Below, one piece after another: positions 8,563-17,866 of a stretch of 62,676 bases of DNA. The stretch comes from an uncultured Mucilaginibacter sp. GTDB lineage: Bacteria; Bacteroidota; Bacteroidia; Sphingobacteriales; Sphingobacteriaceae. The notes below the pieces were generated by a model, which worked only from the letters and a program-made list of their open reading frames with translations, made no database searches and was not told where the DNA came from. A program made the translations under genes and the position numbers. Position 1 is the first letter of the stretch, and each line of letters opens with the position of its first letter. The stretch is taken from NCBI GenBank assembly GCA_913775265.1, contig CAJYJH010000029.1:1-62676 (forward strand), read 5' to 3'.

Positions 8563-10731
8563 TCAAATCTTAATCCGCATCGCCAAATTTACCACCCGCC
8601 CATCAATCGGTGCCCATAATTGCTTAAATACCGGATGGGTGATGGTGCCGGTGTACAAGCTTTCGTAGCGCGACTGGCGGAAATCGTTGATGTTTTCGCA
8701 GTTGAGTACAAAGCTTACGTGGCTGCCCCATTTGCGCTCTACCATGGCGGCCAAAAACGGGAAGTTGCGCACCCGCTGGTTCTCGTTGATATATTGGTTG
8801 GTTTCCAGGCTGCCCTCTACCCCAAAACGCCACTGCCCCTCTACCTCATAAGCCAAAGTGGTCGAAATTTTGTTTTGCGGACTAAAAGGCAGGTATATCG
8901 TGCGGTTGGTTAACGCTTGTTTAGCCACGGTATGGTTGTAACCAAAGTAGATCTCCAGTTCGTCAATCTTCAATCGCACATAAGTATCCGTACCCAAAGT
9001 ATTGATGCGGAAACCGGCGTTGTTTAACGAGGTTGTGTTATCGGCGTTCATCACCGGGATGAGCGGATTATTGATGTTGGTATAGTAAAGCGCCTGGTCA
9101 ATATCCAGCGTAGTTTCATCACTCAATCGCACATGATAATTGGCGTCGAAATTCACCCCGAAAGAGCGCTCGGCAGTTAAGCTGGAACTTAGCGGATTTA
9201 ACGTAGCAAAGCTGCCCGCCAGTGTTTCGGGAATAAATACGTTCGGTGCCTTGTAACCCAAACCGCTGCTCAAGCGTACCGACAGGGCCGATACCGGTTT
9301 ATACAATAAAGCAATCCGCGGCAGCACAAACCAGCCGAAACGGTTATGATGGTCGGCCCGCAAACCGGCCTCCACCAAAAACTTAGGGCTCACGTGCCAT
9401 CCATCCTGCACAAAAGCGCCGAGGGTATGGTAAGTGTAATCGGTAAGCGGCGATACGGTAGTGCTGTTCTTTCTAAAATATTCGCCGGCGTAATTACCGC
9501 CAATAATAAGCTCTTGTTTCGGGAGTTTAATCAGATCATTCAGCTCCAGATAGTTAGATAGCTGGTTGCCTTTAAAATTAAAACCTTCATCTACGTTGGT
9601 TAAATTATAATTGCTTACACTGCCTTTGGCCGTCAGGCGGTTAACGCTGTCTAAATCATTGCGGTAATGAAAGTCGAACGTATTGCGGTAAGACTGATTG
9701 AGCTCGCTGTACTGATGCACGGCATCCGGGCGGTTATCAATCACCTGCATATCGCCGCCGAGGCGTTTTTCGTGCGTAAAGGCATAGCCCGCATCCAGTT
9801 GCGAGCGGTCGTTAATGTAATAAAATAACCTGGGGTGCAGTATGGTGCTGTTAATTTGCGGTACATCCGAAAAGCCGTCTTTATTCACATCAACCGCCGT
9901 TTGCCAGGTTTGCTGCGCGGTAAATGTGAGCCCGAACTTGCCGAAACGCTGACTAAAATATCCATTGGCATTACTCTCCTTTAAAGTAGACCGGTTAAGC
10001 GTGAACGATAGGTTGCGCTCGGGCGTAGGTGCTTTAGATATAAAATTGATGAGACCCGCAATAGCGCCGCCCCCGTACAAGGTAGACGATGAACCTTTGA
10101 TGATCTCGATTTGCTTTAAATCCAGCGGGGGGATAGACAGCACGCCGAAGTTGCCCGAAAAGCCATCGAACAGCGGCAAACCATCGCGCAGCAATTGGGT
10201 ATAGCGCCCGTTGAGGCCCTGCATCCTGATGGTAGTATTGCCCGTAGTGGCGGAAGTTTGCTGCACGTGGATGACTGATAAATCGCCCAGGATGCTGGCC
10301 ACGTTGCCCGGCTTAATCATGTTCTCCTCCTCCATCTCCTCCTGCCCTAATACTTCCACCTTCATGGGCAAGTCCTCAATGCGCGAATTGGTACGGGTAG
10401 ATGATACAATAACCGCCTCCATTTCCTGCAGTTGCGGCATCAGGCTTATGGTATATGCTTTAGTGGTATCTGCCAGTGGAAAAGTTAGCGTAATACTTTG
10501 TTTGTTGTAGCCTACTCGGCTAACAGAAAAAGTCTGACTGCCTACGGTAATAGCAGCGAAACGCACCATCCCTGCGGTATCAGTGTTACGGGCGATGGCT
10601 TTGCCCTGCCAGGCAACCGTAGCATCGGCTACAGGTTTATGGGTAAGGCTGTCGGTTACCGCAATTTTAATTTGGTGCTGGGCTAAGGCAAAGTTGCTGC
10701 AAAATACAAGCAGCCATAAAAGACGTTTCAT
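8563..10731 (-). CDS. TonB-dependent receptor with N-terminal carboxypeptidase-D-like domain
   Basis: 722 residues: signal peptide (MKRLLWLLVFCSNFALAQ), one CarboxypepD_reg-like domain (about 20-105), a plug with EAVIVSSTRTNSRIEDLPMK and GSSSTLYGGGAIAGLINFIS, and a 22-strand barrel ending VVNLAMRIKI. It is shorter than SusC and has no SusD partner, so it belongs to the classical siderophore/cobalamin/metal-type receptors. The ligand is not deducible, since no FecR, sigma factor or iron-chelator gene adjoins it. Start ATG at 10731 is the only good one. Two hairpins lie in the 112 bases between this start and the upstream GH28 stop. Confidence 0.93.
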   Translation of the reverse strand: MKRLLWLLVFCSNFALAQHQIKIAVTDSLTHKPVADATVAWQGKAIARNTDTAGMVRFAAITVGSQTFSVSRVGYNKQSITLTFPLADTTKAYTISLMPQLQEMEAVIVSSTRTNSRIEDLPMKVEVLGQEEMEEENMIKPGNVASILGDLSVIHVQQTSATTGNTTIRMQGLNGRYTQLLRDGLPLFDGFSGNFGVLSIPPLDLKQIEIIKGSSSTLYGGGAIAGLINFISKAPTPERNLSFTLNRSTLKESNANGYFSQRFGKFGLTFTAQQTWQTAVDVNKDGFSDVPQINSTILHPRLFYYINDRSQLDAGYAFTHEKRLGGDMQVIDNRPDAVHQYSELNQSYRNTFDFHYRNDLDSVNRLTAKGSVSNYNLTNVDEGFNFKGNQLSNYLELNDLIKLPKQELIIGGNYAGEYFRKNSTTVSPLTDYTYHTLGAFVQDGWHVSPKFLVEAGLRADHHNRFGWFVLPRIALLYKPVSALSVRLSSGLGYKAPNVFIPETLAGSFATLNPLSSSLTAERSFGVNFDANYHVRLSDETTLDIDQALYYTNINNPLIPVMNADNTTSLNNAGFRINTLGTDTYVRLKIDELEIYFGYNHTVAKQALTNRTIYLPFSPQNKISTTLAYEVEGQWRFGVEGSLETNQYINENQRVRNFPFLAAMVERKWGSHVSFVLNCENINDFRQSRYESLYTGTITHPVFKQLWAPIDGRVVNLAMRIKI

Positions 10732-10740
10732 GATAGTAAA

Positions 10741-10833
10741 GCTGTCGGCAAAGTTCTGACAGCAAACCTATCCGGTAAATTTGTAGAAATTTTGGAGCAG
10801 CAACTATTTACAGCTTGAATGTTTAGCTGTAAA
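10741..10833 (-). promoter_or_regulatory. Two inverted repeats between GH28 and TonB receptor genes
   Basis: GCTGTC(11)GACAGC at 10741-10763 lies ten bases ahead of the receptor start. TTTACAGCT(9)AGCTGTAAA at 10807-10833 is a perfect 9-bp stem just after the GH28 stop. The second may stop or stabilise the GH28 message; neither has a following T-run on the minus strand, so an operator is equally possible. Confidence 0.4.
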
Positions 10834-10843
10834 CAGCCGCCTA

Positions 10844-12100
10844 TCACTTTTTTATTATTAAAGGCTTACCGTTAGCCGCTACATTTTCTACCTTAACGTC
10901 CGGGTACCGGCACGCCAGTGCAGGATTATCGGCAGTTAGCTTAATGTTTTTAAAGGTAATGTTGCCTATCTTATCGTTTGGGTTACCGTCGATGGTGCCG
11001 AACTTGGTACAGTCTACATTAATGTCAGAAAAGGTGATGTTATGCACTTGTCCGTAAGGCTTTTCAGTGCTTCCACCTAAATCAAAAAACTGCTTCCACG
11101 GGTTGAGGTCGATCAGCGTACCACAGCGGCCGGTGATGTTGCTAACGGTAATATTTTCGAAAGTTTGGTAAGTGTCGGGGCGCATTTTGATGCGCAGTAG
11201 CGGGCATAGGTTATCTACCTTACAATTGCGCAGGGTAATGCGTTGTGCATGTATACTTTCGCTGCCAATAGTCAATGTTCCGTGCGATTCGCCGAAGGTG
11301 CAATTCTCCACCAGTATGTCCTCCACCGGCCCGTTCTCGGGCATTTTGTGGGCAGTAGGGCCTTTGCCGCCTTTGATACATACGGCATCATCATTTACCG
11401 AGATAAAGCAGTTGCGCACGGTCACTTTGCTGCACACATCAATATCGATACCGTCGGTACTGGGTGCCGGTACGGGCTGGTAAGGCGAGCGGATATCGCA
11501 GCCGTCAATCAGCACGTTGGTACACTGGTAAAGGTGGGTGGTCCAGAAACCGGAGTTATACAGTTTTACATTTTTGATGTTAACGTTATTGCACCCCCAC
11601 AAAAATACCAGGCGCGGACGATGAACCTCGAGGTTGGTAGATGATTTACCCGCGCGTTTCATGGAGTCGCGGTGCGCCCAAAAGGTTTTCCAGTATTTTA
11701 GGCCGTTACCGTCAATAGTACCGGGCCCGGTGATCGAAAACCCGTTAACGTTGGTGGCATTAATTACCGCGGCATAATAATCCAGCCGTCGGCCTTCCAT
11801 GCGCGACGGGATGAGGGGGTAATCGGCAATATTGTCCGAACCTTTCAGCTTCGCTCCTTCCAATAAACGCAGTTTAGTTTTAGGTTTGAAAAATAACGCG
11901 CCGGTAAGGTAAGTACCTTTCGGGACCACGATAGTGCCGCCACCTTTGGCCGCAGCCATATCAATTACTTTTTGGATGGCTTTGGTACTGATTTGAGTAC
12001 TATCGGTACTAACCTTATATTTAGTGATAACATAGTCTTGCGATTGAGCACTAAATGCTGCCAAAAAGAGGGCGGCTATCAGCAATAAATTTTTCTTCAT
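10844..12100 (-). CDS. Glycoside hydrolase family 28 (polygalacturonase-like), exported
   Basis: 418 aa with a Sec signal peptide (MKKNLLLIAALFLAAFSAQS) and a right-handed parallel beta-helix. GH28 hallmarks are all visible: STDG at 214-217 (usual NTDG), NDD at 236-238, SHG at 272-274 (usual GHG) and RIK at 303-305, giving the three catalytic aspartates D216, D237, D238 and substrate-binding R303/K305. The enzyme hydrolyses alpha-1,4-galacturonan or rhamnogalacturonan by inversion, in the periplasm or outside the cell. It starts a leftward pair with the TonB receptor but is followed by a hairpin. Pectin breakdown fits the GH43 and CE2-like enzymes elsewhere in the window. Confidence 0.93.
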   Translation of the reverse strand: MKKNLLLIAALFLAAFSAQSQDYVITKYKVSTDSTQISTKAIQKVIDMAAAKGGGTIVVPKGTYLTGALFFKPKTKLRLLEGAKLKGSDNIADYPLIPSRMEGRRLDYYAAVINATNVNGFSITGPGTIDGNGLKYWKTFWAHRDSMKRAGKSSTNLEVHRPRLVFLWGCNNVNIKNVKLYNSGFWTTHLYQCTNVLIDGCDIRSPYQPVPAPSTDGIDIDVCSKVTVRNCFISVNDDAVCIKGGKGPTAHKMPENGPVEDILVENCTFGESHGTLTIGSESIHAQRITLRNCKVDNLCPLLRIKMRPDTYQTFENITVSNITGRCGTLIDLNPWKQFFDLGGSTEKPYGQVHNITFSDINVDCTKFGTIDGNPNDKIGNITFKNIKLTADNPALACRYPDVKVENVAANGKPLIIKK

Positions 12101-12263
12101 GAAACCAAAAGCTATGCGGCAGTCCGTATGGCGACTACGCCGGTTTATAATATTATAACACCCGAAGATATACTTTTATATAGTTTTATCCCGGCACAAC
12201 TGCGGTTTAACCGTCCTGTACAATGGGGTGCGGAAAGCCGTACTCCAGGATAATGATTGTTGA

Positions 12264-12271
12264 TACCTTTG
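12264..12271 (+). promoter_or_regulatory. Candidate Bacteroidetes -7 promoter element for the esterase gene
   Basis: TACCTTTG is an exact TAnnTTTG match, 28 bases ahead of the esterase ATG at 12300, a normal leader length. No convincing TTTG at -33. Confidence 0.4.
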
Positions 12272-12299
12272 CCTCAGTTAATTAAATAAAATATTGATC

Positions 12300-13154
12300 A
12301 TGACACGAACTATTGCTGCTCTGTTACTTACGTTGACCACCACATTACTCTCAGCACAATCTAAACTATCCAAATCATCGGCTGGTGCGTCGCCGTTTGT
12401 TTTGGGAGAAATCAGGCATCTTCAATCTGCATCATTAAAGGAGCAACGTATACTTAACATTTACTTACCCGAAGGTTATAACCCGAAGGACACCGTTAGG
12501 TACCCGGTGATTTATTTGCTGGATGGATCTGCCAACGAAGATTTCATACATATTGCCGGCCTGGTGCAGTTTTACAATTTTGAATGGGTCAACCTGGTGC
12601 CAAAATCTATCTTGGTGGGCATTGCCACCGTTGACCGCCGGAGGGACTTCACTTATCCTACAACAATTGAAAAAGACAAAAAAGCATATCCAACCGCAGG
12701 CCATTCAGATAAATTTATGGCTTTTATTGAGAAAGACCTGCAGCCATATATTGATAGCCATTACCATACTAATGCAAATAAAACTTTAATAGGCCAATCG
12801 TTAGGTGGATTGCTGGCTACCGAAATTTTATTTAACAAACCTGCCCTGTTTAATCGGTACATCATCATCAGCCCAAGCTTATGGTGGAACAACGGATCGC
12901 TACTAAATAAATCTTTACCAAAGTTTAGCAGCACCGATATATATATAGCCGTTGGCAAGGAAGGCTTAACCCCCACCGACTCAGCAAGAGTGATGGAAGT
13001 GGATGCTAATTTGCTGGCTGATAAGCTTAAAGGTACTAAAGAAAAAAATGTGAAAGTATTTTTCGATTACTTGCCGCAAGAGAATCATGCCACCATTATG
13101 CACCAAGCGGTTTCTAACGCGTTCCGGGTGCTATATCCAACAGCGCAGCATTGA
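12300..13154 (+). CDS. Secreted alpha/beta-hydrolase, esterase D/Fes family
   Basis: 284 aa beginning MTRTIAALLLTLTTTLLSAQ, a clear signal peptide; the upstream TTG at 12294 is not needed. The fold is that of PF00756 putative esterases: YPVIYLLDG, nucleophile elbow GQSLGGL with the catalytic Ser, IIISPSLWWN and a terminal His region (ENHATI). Relatives include feruloyl esterases, acetyl-xylan esterases, siderophore esterases and S-formylglutathione hydrolases. The exported form and nearby GH28 suggest action on plant-wall esters, but siderophore hydrolysis is an alternative. Divergent from GH28 with a 200-base spacer. Confidence 0.85.
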   Translation: MTRTIAALLLTLTTTLLSAQSKLSKSSAGASPFVLGEIRHLQSASLKEQRILNIYLPEGYNPKDTVRYPVIYLLDGSANEDFIHIAGLVQFYNFEWVNLVPKSILVGIATVDRRRDFTYPTTIEKDKKAYPTAGHSDKFMAFIEKDLQPYIDSHYHTNANKTLIGQSLGGLLATEILFNKPALFNRYIIISPSLWWNNGSLLNKSLPKFSSTDIYIAVGKEGLTPTDSARVMEVDANLLADKLKGTKEKNVKVFFDYLPQENHATIMHQAVSNAFRVLYPTAQH

Positions 13155-13526
13155 CATACCCAAAACAGCATAGATAGTTTAACAAAAGCTGGAATAAATA
13201 AGCAGGTATTTATTATTAGAATAAATATGGCAGCCTTTTCACCGGCGTCAAAAATCGACCTTGCTACATAGAGCATAATTTATCATTTTAATAGCTTTTA
13301 CAACATAACTGAATAAGCTTCGTGTAGTATTTACCCGCGTACACCTACAACATCAGAAATGTATTTATTGACAGCGTCTGAATACGTTAGCTTATTACTA
13401 ATGCTGCCTGCCGTTACTTTTATCATCAACACAGCTCAAACTTCCTTATGTACATTTAACGTGCAAATTTGTACAGTTGCCCGGTTGCTTGCATCAGCGC
13501 AACGCTTTAGTTTTTACCTTTGGTAA
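13155..13526. promoter_or_regulatory. Intergenic region ahead of the sensor kinase gene
   Basis: No gene recognised. An exact TAnnTTTG (TACCTTTG, 13515-13522) ends only five bases before the kinase ATG at 13527; if it is a promoter the message would be leaderless or nearly so. GTGCAAATTTGTAC at 13461-13474 is an imperfect dyad. No terminator seen for the esterase gene. Confidence 0.3.
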
Positions 13527-14555
13527 ATGTTCCGTACCTATCAACTCAAGTGGTGCTTTACTATGATCGGCATTCTGGCTATCGGAACGCTGCTCATGCG
13601 GCCGGGGTCGTTCGCACTGGCTAATCTGTGGCAATATGTATTGCATATCATTAGTATCACTGTTTCTATCTTAATTTGCTGGATGATACAGGGTTATGTA
13701 AAACAGCTAAATTTGCCGGGCTACACCGCTTATGCAAAAGCTTTACTGAGTATCGCTATAAGCATGGTGGCCGCATTGGCTTTTAACTACCTGATATCTC
13801 TATTGGTACCCGCCCGTTTTTTCTTTCCCGAAAATCACTTAGGATTGGGTTATGTAGATATGGTTAGGCGGTTGGTGGGTTCCTTTTTTGTGGCAATGAT
13901 AACTTACATCGTGTACAGCAACATTGATACAAGTGACAAACTACAGCAAACCCGCCTCGAGAACGAACAATTTAAACAGGCCCACTTGCGTGCACAATTA
14001 CTGTCACTTCAACAGCAAATCAGTCCTCACTTCTTGTTCAACTCGCTCAGCACGCTCAAAACCATTACCCACGAAAGCGACACCAAGAATTTTATTGTGC
14101 AGCTGTCGCACGTTTACCGGTACCTGCTTAACTTTAATGAACATCAGGTAACCCGCCTGTCCGACGAGCTGGCCTTCATCCGCTCCTACCTGTACATCTT
14201 GCATCAGCGGTTTGAGAATGCCTTGCAGGTAAGTATCGATGTGCCGGAAGCATTTAATAACTACCAGATCCCGCCGCTGTCTGTACAACTGCTTATCGAA
14301 AATGCCATTAAGCATAATGCCTTTTCGGAAGAGAAGCCGTTGCAAGTTTCTATTACTACAAACCAAAACCAGCAACTGGTGGTTTCTAATAACCGCGAAC
14401 CATTAAAAGTTCCGGTAGAGAGCACGCGGTTAGGGTTAACCAATATTGCCGATCGTTTCCGCTTACTTTTTGAGCAAAAAATAGACATCCGTAAAACAGA
14501 ACAAAGCTTCACCGTTACGCTGCCACTCATCAGTTATGAACGTTATCATCATTGA
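13527..14555 (+). CDS. LytS/YehU-type sensor histidine kinase
   Basis: 342 aa. Four hydrophobic segments in the first 130 residues form a membrane sensor, followed by a coiled coil (about 135-160) and the His_kinase domain with H168 in QQQISPHFLFNSL, the phospho-acceptor of this family. An HATPase region follows (LLIENAIKHNAF, GLTNIADRF). No extracellular domain is seen, so it probably senses a membrane or envelope signal. The stop overlaps the response-regulator start by 20 bases, indicating coupled synthesis. Position just before the efflux operon suggests it controls that operon. Confidence 0.93.
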   Translation: MFRTYQLKWCFTMIGILAIGTLLMRPGSFALANLWQYVLHIISITVSILICWMIQGYVKQLNLPGYTAYAKALLSIAISMVAALAFNYLISLLVPARFFFPENHLGLGYVDMVRRLVGSFFVAMITYIVYSNIDTSDKLQQTRLENEQFKQAHLRAQLLSLQQQISPHFLFNSLSTLKTITHESDTKNFIVQLSHVYRYLLNFNEHQVTRLSDELAFIRSYLYILHQRFENALQVSIDVPEAFNNYQIPPLSVQLLIENAIKHNAFSEEKPLQVSITTNQNQQLVVSNNREPLKVPVESTRLGLTNIADRFRLLFEQKIDIRKTEQSFTVTLPLISYERYHH

Positions 14556-15294
14556 AGACGAACCCCGCACTGCTAAAGACCTGAAAGCTACGCTGGAGGG
14601 GTTGGACAGCGACCTGAACGTGCTGGCTATATTGTCGTCGGTGGCGTCATCCGTTAAGTGGTTTAGACAGCACCCGGCACCCGATCTGATATTTTCGGAC
14701 ATCCAGTTAGGTGACGGCTTAAGCTTTGAGATTTTTAAGGAAATACAAACCGGCGCACCTATCATTTTTTGCACAGCTTACGACCAGTACGCCATTAATG
14801 CCTTTGAATCTAACAGCATTGATTACCTGCTTAAACCCATTGAAGAAGATATGGTTGAACGCAGTCTGCAAAAATATCACCGTGTGAAAGAACACTTTGC
14901 GGGCGGCAATTACAGTACTAATCTAAATAAGGCACTGGTGCAGATTGAGCATGCCCACCGGCAATCCATCCTGGTGCATTACCGCGAAAAGATCATCCCG
15001 GTTAAGGTGACCGACATTTGCTTTGCACATGCTGCGGGTGGCGCCGTATCGCTGCACACGGTGGATAATCAACAGTATTTGGTACAGTATACTATCGATC
15101 AACTGGAAACCATGTTAAACCCTGACGGCTTTTTCAGGGCTAACCGGCAATTCATCATCAACCGTAATATGGTACAAAATATTGAGCATTATTTTAACCG
15201 CAGGCTCATTGTAAAAACCCATTGCCCTGTGCCCGAAAAAATAGTGGTAAGCCGCTTAAAGGCGCAGGATTTTTTGCGTTGGCTGGAGCATTAA
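14536..15294 (+). CDS. LytTR-family response regulator
   Basis: 252 aa: receiver domain with acidic pair (IIEDE), phosphorylation site D55 (FSDIQLGDG) and K in DYLLKPIEED, then a C-terminal LytTR DNA-binding domain (VTDICFAHAAGGAVSLHT, FFRANRQFIINRNMV). It is the partner of the kinase it overlaps. LytTR regulators bind paired short direct repeats; the 161-base gap to the TolC gene is the likely target, as the next three genes encode an efflux system transcribed the same way. Confidence 0.94.
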   Translation: MNVIIIEDEPRTAKDLKATLEGLDSDLNVLAILSSVASSVKWFRQHPAPDLIFSDIQLGDGLSFEIFKEIQTGAPIIFCTAYDQYAINAFESNSIDYLLKPIEEDMVERSLQKYHRVKEHFAGGNYSTNLNKALVQIEHAHRQSILVHYREKIIPVKVTDICFAHAAGGAVSLHTVDNQQYLVQYTIDQLETMLNPDGFFRANRQFIINRNMVQNIEHYFNRRLIVKTHCPVPEKIVVSRLKAQDFLRWLEH

Positions 15295-15421
15295 ATCTTT
15301 AAATGTCCCGCCCGTCAACTGCTGCAAAATAGCTGTTACATCTCAAGGTGTGATATGTGCATTTCAGGTTGCTAATTGTTCGCTTCGTGCACATTTAACT
15401 CCATGGCATCAATTGGCTGTC

Positions 15422-15429
15422 TACTTTTG
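15422..15429 (+). promoter_or_regulatory. Candidate promoter of the efflux operon
   Basis: TACTTTTG is an exact Bacteroidetes -7 element, 26 bases before the tolC-like ATG at 15456. It lies in the spacer between the LytTR regulator and the efflux genes, where regulator binding would be expected; I could not define the LytTR repeats. Confidence 0.45.
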
Positions 15430-15455
15430 TATCATCGGCGATATGCCTTTGTGCT

Positions 15456-16787
15456 ATGAGTAAAAAAATAATTATTGCATTACTTGCCTTGCTGCCCATA
15501 AAGCTTTCGGCCCAAGCCAACTGGACGCTGAAAAGTTGTATTGAGTATGGCCTAAAAAATAACCGCACCAATACCGTTTACGCTAACGAAAAACGGGCGG
15601 CCGATGCCCGAGCCAAAGAAGCGCTGGCTGCCTACCTGCCCAGCGTTAGCCTAAACGGAACAGTTGATGATAACCTGAAGGTGCAGGAAACAGTGATCCC
15701 GGCAGGGATATTTAGTCCGACTGATATCCGGGTGGCCTTCACTAAAAAGTATAACACCAACGGTGTGGCGCAGCTCGATCAGACTTTATATGATAAAGCA
15801 TTGCTTACAGGGCTAAAGGCTAACAAGTTTAACGCTCAGCAAGCCGACTTGAATCAGCAAAAGAATGATGAAACCATCATTTACAACATCAGCACAGCCT
15901 ACTACCAGATTTTAGTTTACCGTGAGCAGCTCGATCTATTAAAAGCCAATTTAGATACCTACCGCAAGCAAATGGAGGTATCGGCCTTGCAGGTTAAAAA
16001 AGGTGTAACGCTGCAAAAAGACCTGGACAAGATTACGGTAGATTACAACAACGCCACCTCACAAATCCGTGTAGCCGAAAGCAACCAAACCCTGGCCGAG
16101 AACCAATTGAAATACGAAATGGGCTACCCCATTGCCGACCCACTACAGGTAGAAAACACTGCCAACGCAGCTACTATTGATATACCGGTGATGGCTGACA
16201 AAAGCGATTTTTCGGTAAATAACCGGACAGATTTCCGCCTGTCGCAAGTGAATGCCAAACTGCTGGAGATAGACGAAAGCCGAATTAAGGCAGGCATTTT
16301 TCCGAAACTAACGGCTTATGCCCGTTACGGTGCCATTGGTTTTGGCGATAATCTTGGTCCGGCTTTTTCGAGCATGACCTCCTACTCGGCCGTGGGCTTA
16401 AAATTAAACTTTCCGCTGTTCGACTTTTTTAAGCGTAATGCCCAGTACAACCAGGCCAAATATAAACGCCTGAACGCGCTGGAGACCTTAAAGCTCGACG
16501 AAGGCAGATACCAGTTGGAGTATGAAAACGCCCGCACCAAGATGCTGAAAGAGCAAACCAATGTTGAGAACAACCGCCGTAACATTGAGCTGGCCCGCTC
16601 GGTGTTTAATACCACCGATTTGCAATACCAAAAAGGTGTAACCAATTTGATTGACTGGCTCAATGCCCAAAACTCGCTTAAAGAAGCGCAGAACAATTAC
16701 CTCAACTCGCTGTACAGCTTTTACCTGGCCAAAGTCGACCTCGAAAAAGCAGGCGGCACCCTTAAAACCTTCTACTCGGCCCTATAA
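15456..16787 (+). CDS. TolC-like outer-membrane efflux protein
   Basis: 443 aa with signal peptide (ALLALLPIKLSAQA) and two OEP repeats (roughly 25-215 and 235-435) rich in long helices, e.g. LKEAQNNYLNSLYSFYLAKVDLEKAGG at the end of the second repeat. Forms the trimeric channel-tunnel through the outer membrane for the adaptor and RND pump encoded immediately downstream (8 and 12 bases apart). Length and order are those of a standard tripartite exporter. Confidence 0.94.
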   Translation: MSKKIIIALLALLPIKLSAQANWTLKSCIEYGLKNNRTNTVYANEKRAADARAKEALAAYLPSVSLNGTVDDNLKVQETVIPAGIFSPTDIRVAFTKKYNTNGVAQLDQTLYDKALLTGLKANKFNAQQADLNQQKNDETIIYNISTAYYQILVYREQLDLLKANLDTYRKQMEVSALQVKKGVTLQKDLDKITVDYNNATSQIRVAESNQTLAENQLKYEMGYPIADPLQVENTANAATIDIPVMADKSDFSVNNRTDFRLSQVNAKLLEIDESRIKAGIFPKLTAYARYGAIGFGDNLGPAFSSMTSYSAVGLKLNFPLFDFFKRNAQYNQAKYKRLNALETLKLDEGRYQLEYENARTKMLKEQTNVENNRRNIELARSVFNTTDLQYQKGVTNLIDWLNAQNSLKEAQNNYLNSLYSFYLAKVDLEKAGGTLKTFYSAL

Positions 16788-16795
16788 CCACGCAA

Positions 16796-17854
16796 ATGAA
16801 AACTAAGTATATTGTAAGTATTGTTATCGTTATTCTGATTGGCCTGATCGTTTACCGGCTGGCATCCAACAAAAAGAAACTCGACGAAAAAAATAAACCG
16901 GTAAAAGTGACCAATGTGCGCATCCCGGTAAAGGCTGCTACCGTAGCCTCGCAAATGCTCGAGATCAGCATCATGAAAACCGGCAACCTGGCCCCGTTTA
17001 AAGAAGCCAAGGCACTGGCTGTAACCGGTGGCACTTTGCAACAAGTACGTTTTAACCTGGGCGACCGCGTAACCCAGGGACAGGTACTGGCCGTTACGGA
17101 TGACCGTAACTCACAGCTGCAACTACAAAAAGCCCAAAGCAATGCCGCTAAACTACGTAACGATCTGAACACTTACACCGAGCTGCTGCAAGGCAAAGCC
17201 GCCACGCAGGAGAAGGTGAACGAGATACGCCAAAACTACCTCGATGCCCAAAACCAGGTTAGCCTGTCGCGCAAAACCCTGTCGGACGCGGCCATCAAAG
17301 CTCCTACCAGTGGTATTATATCGGCCAAGCCGGTTGAGCAGGGCGTGTTCGTAAACGCCGGTGCCGAGGTGGCTACCATCGTTAACCTATCAAGAGCTAA
17401 AGTGCAGGTTAACTTAACCGAGGCCGAGGTTTACCAGGTAGAACAAGGCCAGAAAGTAAAAATCACCACAGATGTTTACCCCGGTAAGGTATTTAACGGT
17501 ACGGTGAGCTTTATTAGTCCGCAGGCCGACCAGACTTACAATTACATGGTAGAGATCCTGATAGATAATACCCAAAAATCCATTCTGCGGTCGGGCACAT
17601 TTGTATATGCCGATTTTTCGAAAAAGACCAGGCAACAGGTGCTCACCATTCCGCGCGAGGCCTTAACTGAAAGTATTAAGAGTGCTGCAGTTTACGTGAT
17701 CGAGAACGGCGTGGCCAAACTCAGAAACATCCAGACCGGTGCCGAGATGGGCAACCAGATACAGGTAACCGGCGGACTGAAAGAGGGCGAGCAAGTGGTA
17801 ACCTCGGGCCAGATTAATTTAAAAGACGGCACTCAGGTAAGTATCTCTAAATAA
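16796..17854 (+). CDS. RND efflux periplasmic adaptor (membrane-fusion protein)
   Basis: 352 aa: one N-terminal membrane anchor (residues 5-22), biotinyl/lipoyl-like halves flanking a coiled-coil hairpin (about 95-150, LQLQKAQSNAAKLRND...), then beta-barrel and membrane-proximal domains (VNLTEAEVYQVEQGQKVKI, GGLKEGEQVVTSG). It bridges the TolC-like channel and the RND pump. Operon position between the two supports this. Substrate not predictable. Confidence 0.94.
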   Translation: MKTKYIVSIVIVILIGLIVYRLASNKKKLDEKNKPVKVTNVRIPVKAATVASQMLEISIMKTGNLAPFKEAKALAVTGGTLQQVRFNLGDRVTQGQVLAVTDDRNSQLQLQKAQSNAAKLRNDLNTYTELLQGKAATQEKVNEIRQNYLDAQNQVSLSRKTLSDAAIKAPTSGIISAKPVEQGVFVNAGAEVATIVNLSRAKVQVNLTEAEVYQVEQGQKVKITTDVYPGKVFNGTVSFISPQADQTYNYMVEILIDNTQKSILRSGTFVYADFSKKTRQQVLTIPREALTESIKSAAVYVIENGVAKLRNIQTGAEMGNQIQVTGGLKEGEQVVTSGQINLKDGTQVSISK

Positions 17855-17866
17855 CAAAAAACATTT